From: an uncultured Christensenella sp.
GTDB taxonomy: Bacteria; Bacillota; Clostridia; Christensenellales; DTU072
DNA: 33,041 nucleotides
Direction: 5' to 3'
NCBI GenBank assembly: GCA_949285605.1
Contig: CASDZI010000015.1
Location: 1 to 33,041 of the forward strand
Position numbers and translations under genes: made by a program
The notes under the pieces: generated by a model
Database searches by the model: none
The model's input: only the letters and a program-made list of their open reading frames with translations
What the model was told of the DNA's origin: nothing
Shown here: piece after piece, positions 1 through 8,478 of the stretch
How positions within the stretch are numbered: position 1 is the stretch's first letter
Layout of the letters: the number at the start of each line of letters is the position of its first letter

Positions 1-39
1 TTATACCACACAATGCGTTTTCCCACAACTGAAAATCCT

Positions 40-71
40 AAAAAAAGCGTCCGCCTGCAAGGGCGGACGCT
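40..71 (-). terminator. Intrinsic terminator of the purine ABC operon
   Basis: A perfect 10-bp stem (46-55 with 62-71, 6-nt loop) is followed on the minus strand by a run of seven T. It lies about 20 nt past the stop of the last permease gene and ends the operon that begins at xpt. Confidence 0.92.
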
Positions 72-90
72 GTCTGATTTAATCGAAAAG

Positions 91-1044
91 TTATCTTTCC
101 TCTCGGAAATAAGGCAATCCGAGAGAAGCCGGCGGCTGAGTTTCTTTTTTGTTAAAGAAGGAAATAATTATGAGTACCAAAGCCGTTACGGCATAAGGAA
201 TGATTTTCATGATTTCTTTTTCCGCAAAGCCTATTCCGGTAACGTAATTGGGTAATATATAAAGCAAACCGAAAATAATAGAACCGAAAATACCTATACC
301 GGGACGCCATAATGAGAAAATAACCAACGCAACGGCAAGCCAACCCATCGCTTCGATAACACCGGGTTCTATGCTTCCTCTAGTACAATCGAGATAATAA
401 AAAGCTCCTCCCACACCGGCAATGGCCGCACCTATTATCGAAGAGATGTATTTATATTTAATAACGTTAATCCCTGCTGCGTCTGCGGCGGCGGGATTTT
501 CGCCTACGGCAACCAAAGACAACCCCGTCCTCGTCCGTCTTAAAATCAAAGCGGTTATTATCGCTATAATTATCGCAACATAAACCAAAGTCCCGTGAGA
601 AAGGAAAATGGTACTGAACCAATCGCTCCCTACGTTGCCAAACATAGGTTTGGTAAAATAGAGGCTAGACTTAAAAAACGTTATGCCTTGAGACCCCATT
701 TGGGAACTCCAGTATCCGAGAACCCCCGAACCGAAAGTGGTGATAACCAATCCGGTTACGTTTTGGTTGCATCTCAACGAAATGGTAAATATACCGTAAA
801 GCAGTCCCATACCGCCTGCGGCAAGCATTGCAAAAAATATTGCGCTGAGAATAACCGCAAAAGCGCCGGCATTGGCGTTTGCCGCAAGGTTTGCCCCGAA
901 GCAACCGCCCATCGCACCGAAACACATTATACCAGGAATACCGAGATTGAGATGACCGGATTTTTCAATGATCGTTTCTCCTGTCGCACCGTATAAAAAC
1001 ACCATTCCGAGATGTATGGCTTCTTTCAAAATGGTCGCTATCAT
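91..1044 (-). CDS. Nucleoside/simple-sugar ABC transporter permease (NupQ/YufQ-like)
   Basis: An inner-membrane permease of 317 residues, the usual length for the second, shorter permease of Bmp-type nucleoside importers (B. subtilis NupQ/YufQ family). It is hydrophobic throughout with about eight to ten membrane segments. The N-terminus has the family's typical GATGETIIEKSGHLNLGIPG stretch, and the middle has the cytoplasmic-loop motif GENPAAADAAGI, which contacts the ATPase. Its ATG overlaps the stop of the preceding permease as ATGA, so the two are probably translationally coupled. The substrate is inferred to be a purine nucleoside or base from the xpt gene in the same operon. This is the last gene before the terminator. 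Confidence 0.93.
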   Translation of the reverse strand: MIATILKEAIHLGMVFLYGATGETIIEKSGHLNLGIPGIMCFGAMGGCFGANLAANANAGAFAVILSAIFFAMLAAGGMGLLYGIFTISLRCNQNVTGLVITTFGSGVLGYWSSQMGSQGITFFKSSLYFTKPMFGNVGSDWFSTIFLSHGTLVYVAIIIAIITALILRRTRTGLSLVAVGENPAAADAAGINVIKYKYISSIIGAAIAGVGGAFYYLDCTRGSIEPGVIEAMGWLAVALVIFSLWRPGIGIFGSIIFGLLYILPNYVTGIGFAEKEIMKIIPYAVTALVLIIISFFNKKETQPPASLGLPYFREER

Positions 1045-2342
1045 TTTTCTTCCTCCTCTGCCGAATCCGAAACTTCTTTCGGCGCTTCTTCGGAAACGGA
1101 TTCCGCCGTAACTTCTTCGGAAAGAATCTCGTCTTTAATCGATTCCTGCAAATCTTTTTCGCCGCCGTCGGACTCTGTCGAATTATTCTCGGATGCGGCG
1201 ACTACGGCAGGACGTTTTTTCAATTTGGCGAACGCATTGACTACAGGCGCGAAATATTCTCTTATTTTATCGCCGTTACGGAATTTGATCTGATAATTTA
1301 TAAAAAATTCCGAAGCGATAAGGACGAAAAGGAACACGCCGCACAATACGTCCGGAAAAGATCCGCCAAGTCTTCCGATCGTCCCTACTCTCGTTGCTCC
1401 CCTGAAAAAGAAGGAATAAACGAAGGAACCCAAAGCTATTCCGAGCGGATTGAAGTGTCCGAGCCAGCTTATCAGAACTCCCGTAAAACCTTTTCCGCCC
1501 ACCGTGGAGTCACTGTTCAGACCGTAGTCGGTGGCGCTCACCAATAAAAATCCTATCAGTCCGCACAGAACACCGCAAAGGACCAATGTTCTTATTATAA
1601 CTTTTTTAGTATTTATCCCTATGTATCTGGCGGTGTTTACGCTTTCTCCCACAACGGTAAGTTCGTACCCGTGTTTAGTGTATTTCAGATAAATACCCAT
1701 AATCAAGGTCACTACCACGGCTACCACTATTTTCAAGATAAATTCATTCCCGACGGGTCCGATCAATCCGACTTTATTGCTGAAATTCAGTATTCCCGTT
1801 CCGCTTGAAGCGACCTTTTTGATAAAATAATCTACCAGACAAACGGCGATATAGTTCATCATCAAGGTAAGCAGGGTTTCGTTGGTATTCCATTTGGCTT
1901 TGAAAATGGCAGGTATCACCGCCCAAGCCACACCGAAAGCCAAGCTCAGAATCAAAGACAGCACTATAACCGAAGCGTGCGGATAACTGCCAGCCATGGA
2001 ATTTACGATAACCGAACAACCGAGCGCCCCCATCAGAATTTGTCCTTCGCCTCCGATATTCCAGAATTTCATTTTGAAGCACGGAGTGACGGCAAGAGCG
2101 ATGAGAAGCATTATCGCCGTGTCGTGAAAGAGGTTCCAAATAAGTCTTTCCGTTCCGAAAACACCTTTGAAAAAGTTGGAAAAGAAGAAATCCAATCCTC
2201 TGCCCGACATTATTGAGGAAATGACGGCGCACAAAAAGAAGGAGATTAAAAAAGCGGCTATTCGAACGGACCAAGCCAGTTTCTGACTTGCTTCCACCCT
2301 TTTTACGAGGTGAATCAGTGGTTCATGATGTTTCCTATTCAT
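1041..2342 (-). CDS. Nucleoside/simple-sugar ABC transporter permease (NupP/YufP-like)
   Basis: The larger permease of the Bmp-type importer, 433 residues from the chosen start. An in-frame start 60 nt upstream exists, but the ATG at 2342 has an AGGAG about 8 nt before it, and the upstream extension is only a lysine-rich run inside the ATPase gene, so 2342 is preferred; it overlaps the ATPase stop by 8 nt. About ten membrane segments are followed by the loop motif GESVNTARYIGI. The last 50 or so residues form a very acidic Glu/Ser-rich cytoplasmic tail (ending SDSAEEEEK), which is longer than family members usually carry and has no obvious domain. Confidence 0.92.
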   Translation of the reverse strand: MNRKHHEPLIHLVKRVEASQKLAWSVRIAAFLISFFLCAVISSIMSGRGLDFFFSNFFKGVFGTERLIWNLFHDTAIMLLIALAVTPCFKMKFWNIGGEGQILMGALGCSVIVNSMAGSYPHASVIVLSLILSLAFGVAWAVIPAIFKAKWNTNETLLTLMMNYIAVCLVDYFIKKVASSGTGILNFSNKVGLIGPVGNEFILKIVVAVVVTLIMGIYLKYTKHGYELTVVGESVNTARYIGINTKKVIIRTLVLCGVLCGLIGFLLVSATDYGLNSDSTVGGKGFTGVLISWLGHFNPLGIALGSFVYSFFFRGATRVGTIGRLGGSFPDVLCGVFLFVLIASEFFINYQIKFRNGDKIREYFAPVVNAFAKLKKRPAVVAASENNSTESDGGEKDLQESIKDEILSEEVTAESVSEEAPKEVSDSAEEEEK

Positions 2343-4047
2343 CTTTTTCTCCTTTTTGTTCAACGGTTTCCTCTTCTTCCTCGCCGAAACGGGATCTGAC
2401 ATCGGGCAAAGTCGTCATAAGCAAACCGATTTCTTCTTTTTTTACATTTCTTGCGTCCACAATCCCGCTGACTTTACCTTCGCACATAACCAGTATCCTG
2501 TCGCAAAGCTGCAACAATACGTCGAGGTCTTCGCCTACGAAAATAACGGCTACCCCTTTCGCTTTCTGTTGATTGAGAAGATTATAAATGGTGTAGGAAG
2601 AGTTGATGTCCAAGCCTCTTACCGGATACGCCGCCATAAGCACGGTGGGCGTCGAAGAAATTTCCCGCCCGACGAGCACCTTCTGCACGTTCCCGCCCGA
2701 CAGACGTCTGACGGGAGTTTTGACCGAAGGCGTGGATACGGCTAAATCTTCCACTATATGTTCGGCAAGATGTTTGGGTTCTTTCCTGTCCAGAAACAAA
2801 GAATGACCTTTTCGGTAGGACCTGAGCATGATGTTGTCCGTAAGATCCATATTCCCCACGAGTCCCATTCCGAGACGGTCCTCGGGAACGAAGGAAAGCC
2901 TTACTCCGAGTTCTCTTATCTGAGTGGGATTTTTTTGCCTCAAGTCCGTAGGCTTGCCGTTTTCTTTGGGATCGAAATAGGTTATTTCGCCGCGTTCGGA
3001 TCTGTTCAATCCGGCTATCGCCTCGAGCAGTTCCCTCTGTCCGCTTCCGGAAATACCGGCTATCCCCAATATTTCGCCGCTCTTTGCGGTAAAGGAAACC
3101 TCGCTTATGGCGTAAACGCCCTCCCTGTTTTTACAGGTAAGTCCTTTGACCTCCAATCTCGGGATGTTGTCCACCGGTTCGCTGCGGTCGATATTGAGTT
3201 CGATTTTCTCGCCTACCATAAGCTCGGTCAGTTGTTGTTCGTTCGTTTCGGCGGTATTGACGGTGCAGATATGTCTGCCCTTCCTCAATATGGCGACTCT
3301 GTCGGATATCTCCATAACTTCGTTTAACTTATGGGTGATTATGACTATGCTTTTCCCGTGATTTTTCATATTCCTGACTACTTCGAAAAGTTTGTCTATT
3401 TCCTGCGGGGTAAGCACCGCAGTCGGTTCGTCGAGAATAAGAATATCCGCGCCCTTGTAAAGCGCTTTGATTATTTCCACGGTTTGCTTTTCGCTGACGG
3501 ACAAATCGTAAATTTTTCTGGTCAAATCGATCCTGAAACCGAATTTGTCCACTATTTGCTGTAATTTTTTGATCCTGCTCTTCCGCAATACGTCGAAGGA
3601 ACAATATCTTCCGAACGCTACGAAAGGAAGCGCAATATATTTGAGCACGGACAAGAATTTATCTTTCGCCGTGTTTTTTGTTTCGCTTTTGATTTTTGCC
3701 GCTTCCGCACCGAAATCGAAATTGAACTTTTCGCCTAAAATAATGTTATCGCAAGCGGTCAACAGATCGACCAGCTTAAAATGCTGATGGACCATTCCGA
3801 TTTTATTTTTGAAAGCGTCTATGGGAGATCTGATCACTACTTCTTCGCCGTTTACGAATATTTTTCCTTTATCGGGAGTATAGATCCCCGCAAGCATATT
3901 CATAAGGGTGGTCTTACCGCTTCCGTTCTCTCCCAAAACCGAAAGTATTTCCCCTCTTCTTATATCCAAACAAACGTCTTCGTTCGCTACGACGTGTCCG
4001 AAAGTCTTGGTAATGTTCTTAAGTTCTATCGCAATAGGTTTATCCAC
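2335..4047 (-). CDS. Tandem ABC ATPase of nucleoside importer (NupO/YufO-like)
   Basis: A double-nucleotide-binding-domain ATPase of 570 residues that energises the two downstream permeases. The first domain has Walker A GENGSGKTT, signature LSVSEKQ and Walker B ILILDEPTAVLT. The second has the degenerate Walker A GISGSGQRE, signature RLSGGNVQK and the Walker B region AAYPVRGLDI, which is the normal asymmetry of the sugar/nucleoside branch. The start is GTG (4047) behind GGAGGG. The first domain carries an extra lysine-rich and partly hydrophobic stretch (about residues 113-160, between the Q-loop region and the helical subdomain) where relatives are shorter, so the protein is longer than the usual 500-515 residues. 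Confidence 0.94.
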   Translation of the reverse strand: MDKPIAIELKNITKTFGHVVANEDVCLDIRRGEILSVLGENGSGKTTLMNMLAGIYTPDKGKIFVNGEEVVIRSPIDAFKNKIGMVHQHFKLVDLLTACDNIILGEKFNFDFGAEAAKIKSETKNTAKDKFLSVLKYIALPFVAFGRYCSFDVLRKSRIKKLQQIVDKFGFRIDLTRKIYDLSVSEKQTVEIIKALYKGADILILDEPTAVLTPQEIDKLFEVVRNMKNHGKSIVIITHKLNEVMEISDRVAILRKGRHICTVNTAETNEQQLTELMVGEKIELNIDRSEPVDNIPRLEVKGLTCKNREGVYAISEVSFTAKSGEILGIAGISGSGQRELLEAIAGLNRSERGEITYFDPKENGKPTDLRQKNPTQIRELGVRLSFVPEDRLGMGLVGNMDLTDNIMLRSYRKGHSLFLDRKEPKHLAEHIVEDLAVSTPSVKTPVRRLSGGNVQKVLVGREISSTPTVLMAAYPVRGLDINSSYTIYNLLNQQKAKGVAVIFVGEDLDVLLQLCDRILVMCEGKVSGIVDARNVKKEEIGLLMTTLPDVRSRFGEEEEETVEQKGEKDE

Positions 4048-4085
4048 CTGTCGCCCTCCGTAAAATTTTACCGTAAAAACGAATT

Positions 4086-4112
4086 ACGGACGGGAAGACG
4101 CTTCCCGTCCGT
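4086..4112 (-). terminator. Intercistronic hairpin between Bmp and ATPase genes
   Basis: A perfect 12-bp stem with a 3-nt loop lies between the lipoprotein stop and the ATPase GTG. On the minus strand it is followed by AATTCGTTTTTACGG, a weak T-tract. It probably acts as a partial terminator or 3'-end stabiliser that keeps binding-protein mRNA more abundant than permease mRNA. The role is inferred. Confidence 0.7.
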
Positions 4113-4132
4113 TTCGAAACTAATGTTTTTGC

Positions 4133-5404
4133 TTAGAATTTGGAATTGAGTAAGGTTATTCCGTCGATCTGAATGTCGAAATAAGGAGCGGAACGGAATT
4201 TGGATTCCTTGAACACGCCGTTTTCCACGACCTGAGTGTCGGCGGTGTAGGCTGCGTCGGTATCTACGTCTGCCATATAACCGGTGAGTTTTCCGTTTCC
4301 GTCGATGGTGGCGTTGACGTTCTTGTCGGCGGTCTTGGTCACGGTGAACGTAGCGGTATCGAAGACGTTGAGGGTGCCGTCGACGAGTTTTGCTTTCGCA
4401 GCGGCGATAGCTTCGGCAGTGCCTGCGGCAGCAGCGTTCGTGTTAACGTCGGTCAGAACTACGGAGCCGGTAGCGATGGTGCCGGTCCAGTCGTAAGCGA
4501 CCTGTTCGCCTTTAACGACGGAATTGATGAGATACTTGAAGTAAGGAGCCCAGTCGATTCTGGAAGAAACGATGAAGGTGTTGGGGCAAGCGGACAAGGT
4601 GGAGCCGTTGTAGCTTACGTTGGGAACGCCGGCCGCTTCGCAAGCGTTGGGGGCGCCCATACTGTCGGCGTGCTGAGAAATCAATACGCAACCGTTCTGG
4701 ATAAGGCTGGTAGCACTCTGGCTTTCGGCGGTCTGATCATACCAGGAACCGGTAAAGGTTACTTCCATGGTAACGGAGGGGCAAACGGATTTCGCTCCGA
4801 GATAGAAAGAGGTGTAACCGGAGATAACTTCGGCGTAGGTGTAAGCTCCGACATAACCCATTTTAGCCTGATCGGCGGTGATCTTACCGGAATCGATCAT
4901 TTCGTTGAGTTTCATACCTGCGGCGATACCGGCAAGGTAACGACCTTCGTAAATGGAAGCGAAAGCGTTAGCGAAGTTGGAAAGGTTTTCGGTATGAGCC
5001 GTGGTCCCGGTAGCGTGAGCGAACTGGACGTTGGGATAAGCTTTTGCGGCTTCGAGGATATAAGGTTCGTGACCGAAGCTGTCGGCAAAGATAACGTCGC
5101 AACCGAGATCCGCAAGTTCGTAAGCGGCCTCTTTGCAGGCGTTGTTTTCACCTACCTCGGTTTTGATTATGACCTGATCTTCGGTGAGTCCGAGTTCAGC
5201 GGTAGCACTCTTGAAAGCGTCTATGAAGTTTTTGTCATAGGTGGAGTTTTCGTCGTGCAAGCAAATGATACCCACTTTGAATTCGGGATCGTTAATGTCA
5301 AACGTAGGTTTCTTATTGCCGTCTTCGCAACCGACGAAAACAGCACAGAGCACCGCGGCCAAACAAACGATAAGCAGGGTAGCAAGAATTTTCTTAACTT
5401 TCAT
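4133..5404 (-). CDS. Bmp-family nucleoside-binding lipoprotein
   Basis: The extracytoplasmic substrate-binding protein of the importer (Bmp/Med/PnrA family), 423 residues. The N-terminus is a lipoprotein signal: KK, a hydrophobic core and lipobox FVGC with the acylated Cys at residue 26. The mature part starts with the family's first strand (FKVGIICLHDENSTYDKNF), then GCDVIFADSFGHEP and YEGRYLAGIAAG, the conserved hinge and ligand region. The C-terminal third is longer and richer in Ala and Thr than compact family members such as TmpC/PnrA. The start has GGAGG 8 nt upstream. It sits directly behind xpt, consistent with purine nucleoside or nucleobase uptake. Confidence 0.93.
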   Translation of the reverse strand: MKVKKILATLLIVCLAAVLCAVFVGCEDGNKKPTFDINDPEFKVGIICLHDENSTYDKNFIDAFKSATAELGLTEDQVIIKTEVGENNACKEAAYELADLGCDVIFADSFGHEPYILEAAKAYPNVQFAHATGTTAHTENLSNFANAFASIYEGRYLAGIAAGMKLNEMIDSGKITADQAKMGYVGAYTYAEVISGYTSFYLGAKSVCPSVTMEVTFTGSWYDQTAESQSATSLIQNGCVLISQHADSMGAPNACEAAGVPNVSYNGSTLSACPNTFIVSSRIDWAPYFKYLINSVVKGEQVAYDWTGTIATGSVVLTDVNTNAAAAGTAEAIAAAKAKLVDGTLNVFDTATFTVTKTADKNVNATIDGNGKLTGYMADVDTDAAYTADTQVVENGVFKESKFRSAPYFDIQIDGITLLNSKF

Positions 5405-5439
5405 TGTTTTTACCTCCGTGTTGTATTGTTTTTATTTTT

Positions 5440-6012
5440 TTATTGTCTGAAAGTTAAATCGGAATCGGTCATACTGTCGATTATCGCAAGGGATTCCACC
5501 TTTATGCCTTTTGCTCTCAGGCGGTCGCCTCCCCCCTGGAAACCTTTCTCGATGACTATTCCGCAACCGGCGAGTTTCGCTCCCGCCTGGTTTACTATGT
5601 CTATAAGACCTTCCAGTGCCGCTCCGTTGGCGAGAAAATCGTCCACGATGAGCACTACGTCGTCTTTGCCTAAAAACTCTTTAGAAACAATAATGTCATA
5701 TACTTTTCCGTGCGTATATGACATTACTTTACCCGTGTAAACGGTATCCGCTATATTCTTGGTGCGGTTTTTCTTCGCAAAGAGCATCGGGACGTTGAAC
5801 TCCTTGGCGGTAAACGCCGCTATTCCTATTCCCGAGGACTCTATGGTCAGAATTTTATTGACCCCGGTACCCGCAAAAAGCCTGCAAAACTCCTTCCCTA
5901 TCTCTTCCAGCAGTCCCACGTCTATCTGGTGATTCAGAAAACTGTCCACTTTCAGAATATTGTCGGGGAACACCTTACCGTATTTGAGAATTTTGTCCTT
6001 TAATAACTGCAA
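5440..6012 (-). CDS. xpt: Xanthine phosphoribosyltransferase
   Basis: Converts xanthine (and often other purine bases) plus PRPP to the nucleotide in the cytoplasm. At 190 residues it is the normal length of Xpt. It shows VDSFLNHQIDVGLL, the TIESSGIGIAAF loop, and the PRPP-binding motif VVLIVDDFLANGAAL followed by GCGIVIEKGFQGG, all close to B. subtilis Xpt. The start is TTG at 6012, chosen because the family begins M-x-x-L-K and no better start lies further in; the SD is weak. It is the first gene of the operon, supplying salvage for what the ABC transporter imports. The roughly 30-nt leader is too short for a purine riboswitch. Confidence 0.94.
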   Translation of the reverse strand: MQLLKDKILKYGKVFPDNILKVDSFLNHQIDVGLLEEIGKEFCRLFAGTGVNKILTIESSGIGIAAFTAKEFNVPMLFAKKNRTKNIADTVYTGKVMSYTHGKVYDIIVSKEFLGKDDVVLIVDDFLANGAALEGLIDIVNQAGAKLAGCGIVIEKGFQGGGDRLRAKGIKVESLAIIDSMTDSDLTFRQ

Positions 6013-6045
6013 CGGGAGCCTACCATCCTTAACTGTTATATTTCC

Positions 6046-6074
6046 ATTTTATAAATTGCAAAATTCATTGTCAA
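6046..6074 (-). promoter_or_regulatory. Sigma-A promoter of the xpt/ABC operon
   Basis: Minus-strand TTGACA (6069-6074), 17-bp spacer, TAAAAT (6046-6051). It predicts transcription starting near 6039 and a leader of about 27 nt. No guanine riboswitch core was found between it and xpt. Confidence 0.8.
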
Positions 6075-6163
6075 ACGAAATAGCGACAAAATATTATTTT
6101 TTTTTACCTTAACCGTTGTTAAAATTTTCCTATGTCGATTTTTGGCTTCTTTCTTCCGAAAAT

Positions 6164-6193
6164 AAAAAAGACGTACGTTTGAGCGTACGCCTT
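6164..6193 (-). terminator. Intrinsic terminator of the EF-G-like gene
   Basis: An 8-bp stem (6170-6177 with 6184-6191, one G-U pair on the minus strand, extendable by two A-T pairs) followed on the minus strand by six T. It lies 17 nt past the stop of the EF-G-like gene. Confidence 0.88.
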
Positions 6194-6210
6194 TTATATA
6201 TAAGGATTGA

Positions 6211-8268
6211 TTATTTCGCGCGTTTCTTCTTTTCGTCCTCTATTATTTTGGCGACGTTCCCTGCGGGGACTTCGTCGTAACGGGCAAATTCCATGGAGAA
6301 GGTACCTCTGCCCTGAGTCATACTGCGTAAATCGATGGCGTAACGGTGCATTTCCGCCATCGGCACTTCGCCGCTTATGACGGTCTTGCCCTTGTCGCTT
6401 TCCATACCGAAAACTTTACCTCTGCGCTTGGTGATATCGCCCATAATGTCGCCCATAAAGTCGCTCGGAACGGTAACTTTGATATTGACTATCGGTTCCA
6501 AAAGCACGGGATTGGCTTTCGGGATACCTTCTTTGAAAGCAATTTTCGCAGCTTCGATGAATGCCGCTTCCTTGCTGTCCACGGGGTGGTAGCTTCCGAA
6601 ATAGAGGACCGCACGGAAATTGACCATCGGGCAGCCTGCCAGCACGCCGGTTTGTTTGATCTCCCTCAGACCTTTTTCCACCGAGGGGAAATACTGTTTG
6701 GGCACGGCTCCGCCCACGATCTCTTCGGCAAATTCGAAGTCCACGTCGGGCGCCGGTTCGAAACGGATATAAACGTCCCCGAACAGACCGCTGCCGCCGT
6801 TCTGTTTCTTGCATCTGCCCTGCTGTTCCACCGTCTTTTTGATGGTTTCTCTGTAAGCCACTCTCGGTTCGGTGAGCTTGGCTTCCACTTTATATTTGTT
6901 CTTGACCTTTTTGCAAAGTACGTCTATCTGGGTTTCGCCCATACCGCTTACCACGGTTTCCTGGGTCTCGGAGTTTTTCTCCACCTTGAAGGTGCAATCC
7001 TCGTCCATCAGTTTACGCAATCCGTCCACCACCTTGTCGGCGTTGCCCTTTTCGTCGGCAACCAAAGCCATGGTAAGTACGGGTTTCGGGAAATCTATCG
7101 GAGCAAAACGTACCGCTGCCGACGGGTCGCAGAGCGTGTCGCCGGTGGAGGTGTAGTTGAGTTTAGCGAAAGCTCCCATATCTCCTGCCGAAAGCACGTC
7201 GGCGTTTTCCTGCTGTTTTCCTTTAAGCATATACAGAGCGCTTATCTTTTCGTTTTCGTCACGGTTTACGTTGAGGACGGAGTCGCCGCTCTTTACTTTA
7301 CCGTTGATAACCTTGAACAACAGAAGTTTTCCCACAAACGGGTCCACGATGGTCTTGAAAACTCTCGCAACAAACGGAGCGTTCTCGTCGTAATCGAGCG
7401 AGACTTCCTCCTCTCCCTTGTACGCCTTGGCGGGTCCGCATTCGCCGGGATAAGGCATAAGGTTGACGATGTTGTCGAGTAAATCGGCAAGTACGGGTTT
7501 GCCTACGGCTACTCCGGCAACCACGGGTATAAACTCGCAGCCGGTCACCATCTGCTTGATACCGACGACTTTGTCTTCCTTGGCAAGATCCCCTTCCTCG
7601 AAGAATTTTTCCATAAGTTCTTCGCTGGCGCTGGCGGCTATTTCGGTAAGCTCGGCGTTATCGGCGGCTACGGCGTCGGCTAAATCTGCCGGAACGGCGA
7701 TCTCGCTGCCGTCGTTGGCGTACGCTTTGTTGGCGAGTATGTCCACATACCCGGTCATATCGTTTCCGTTCATTATCGGAAGTTCGATGGCGCTTATCTT
7801 GTTGCCGTATTTCGCCTTTATTGCGGCGACGGTGTTGGCGTAATTGGAATTTTCCTTATTGACGCCGTTTACGAAAAGCAAAACGGGTATCTTGCGTTCC
7901 AGGCAGTAGTCCAAAGCTTTTTCGGTGCCTACGCTGAGGTTGCCCGACGCCTGAGTGACCACTATGGCTCCGTCGCAAACGGTCAATGCGCTGACCATTT
8001 CCCCTTCGAAATCGAAGAACCCGGGTACGTCTATGACGTTGATCTTATAATCCTTATAGTATAAATAGCTCATACTGAGCGAAATGCTCATTTTTCTGCT
8101 GATCTCTTCGGCGTCGTAGTCGCTTACGGTGGTGCCGTCGTCCACTTTGCCCAATCTGTCTATGGCTTTCACCGAAAAAAGCATGGCTTCCATAAGAGAA
8201 GTTTTACCTTCGCCGCCGTGACCGATGAGGGCTATATTTCTGATTTTTTCTTTACTGAATTGAGGCAT
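6211..8268 (-). CDS. EF-G-like translational GTPase (FusA2 type, altered G motifs)
   Basis: A five-domain EF-G-family protein of 685 residues. The P-loop GHGGEGKT (16-23) is intact. Domain II/III features, domain IV (from about residue 470, EPRVAYRETIKKTVEQQGRC) and a domain V with MGDITKRRGKVFGM and QGRGTFSMEF are all present. The G3 motif reads DVPGF (80-84), where canonical EF-G has DTPGH with the catalytic His. The position of the G4 NKxD guanine-specificity motif reads NGVN (134-137). Clostridia commonly carry a second, non-essential EF-G with a less active GTPase, and this fits that group better than the housekeeping fusA, which normally sits with rpsL/rpsG. It is monocistronic, with its own promoter and terminator. 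Confidence 0.9.
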   Translation of the reverse strand: MPQFSKEKIRNIALIGHGGEGKTSLMEAMLFSVKAIDRLGKVDDGTTVSDYDAEEISRKMSISLSMSYLYYKDYKINVIDVPGFFDFEGEMVSALTVCDGAIVVTQASGNLSVGTEKALDYCLERKIPVLLFVNGVNKENSNYANTVAAIKAKYGNKISAIELPIMNGNDMTGYVDILANKAYANDGSEIAVPADLADAVAADNAELTEIAASASEELMEKFFEEGDLAKEDKVVGIKQMVTGCEFIPVVAGVAVGKPVLADLLDNIVNLMPYPGECGPAKAYKGEEEVSLDYDENAPFVARVFKTIVDPFVGKLLLFKVINGKVKSGDSVLNVNRDENEKISALYMLKGKQQENADVLSAGDMGAFAKLNYTSTGDTLCDPSAAVRFAPIDFPKPVLTMALVADEKGNADKVVDGLRKLMDEDCTFKVEKNSETQETVVSGMGETQIDVLCKKVKNKYKVEAKLTEPRVAYRETIKKTVEQQGRCKKQNGGSGLFGDVYIRFEPAPDVDFEFAEEIVGGAVPKQYFPSVEKGLREIKQTGVLAGCPMVNFRAVLYFGSYHPVDSKEAAFIEAAKIAFKEGIPKANPVLLEPIVNIKVTVPSDFMGDIMGDITKRRGKVFGMESDKGKTVISGEVPMAEMHRYAIDLRSMTQGRGTFSMEFARYDEVPAGNVAKIIEDEKKKRAK

Positions 8269-8323
8269 ATTGTTTATTCTCCCGATTAAATATTGATTAT
8301 AGTAAAAAAATATACTATTTTAT

Positions 8324-8352
8324 AGTTTACCATTATTCCTTCTCTTTTTCAA
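8324..8352 (-). promoter_or_regulatory. Probable promoter of the EF-G-like gene
   Basis: Minus-strand TTGAAA (8347-8352), 17-bp spacer, TAAACT (8324-8329). The -10 box is imperfect, and alternatives (TATAAA or TATAAT just downstream) overlap it. Confidence 0.5.
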
Positions 8353-8418
8353 GAGGGAATTTTCGCTTTTTAAGCGATACCGTGTTTCCTCGCCCCGAAA
8401 AATAAACGTAATCGCTAT

Positions 8419-8445
8419 AAAAAAGCGGCCGCTCGTGCGACCGCT
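8419..8445 (-). terminator. Intrinsic terminator of the Wzz-like gene
   Basis: A 9-bp stem (8424-8432 with 8437-8445, one G-U pair, 4-nt loop) followed on the minus strand by six T, 34 nt beyond the stop of the Wzz-like gene. Confidence 0.9.
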
Positions 8446-8478
8446 CCGTCAATTTCCGTTAAAAAAAGCTCTTCCCGA

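Noticed and set aside
4670-5740. Long plus-strand open frame (356 codons) opposite the Bmp lipoprotein gene
   Set aside because: Antisense shadow of a clearly coding gene, spanning an intergenic region and part of xpt, with no SD and no recognisable content.
6013-6163. Purine riboswitch ahead of xpt
   Set aside because: Expected in many Bacillota, but the predicted leader is under 30 nt and the conserved core bases are absent on the minus strand here.
6346-7482. Plus-strand open frame (378 codons) opposite the EF-G-like gene
   Set aside because: Antisense shadow; His/Phe-rich translation typical of the complement of a coding frame.
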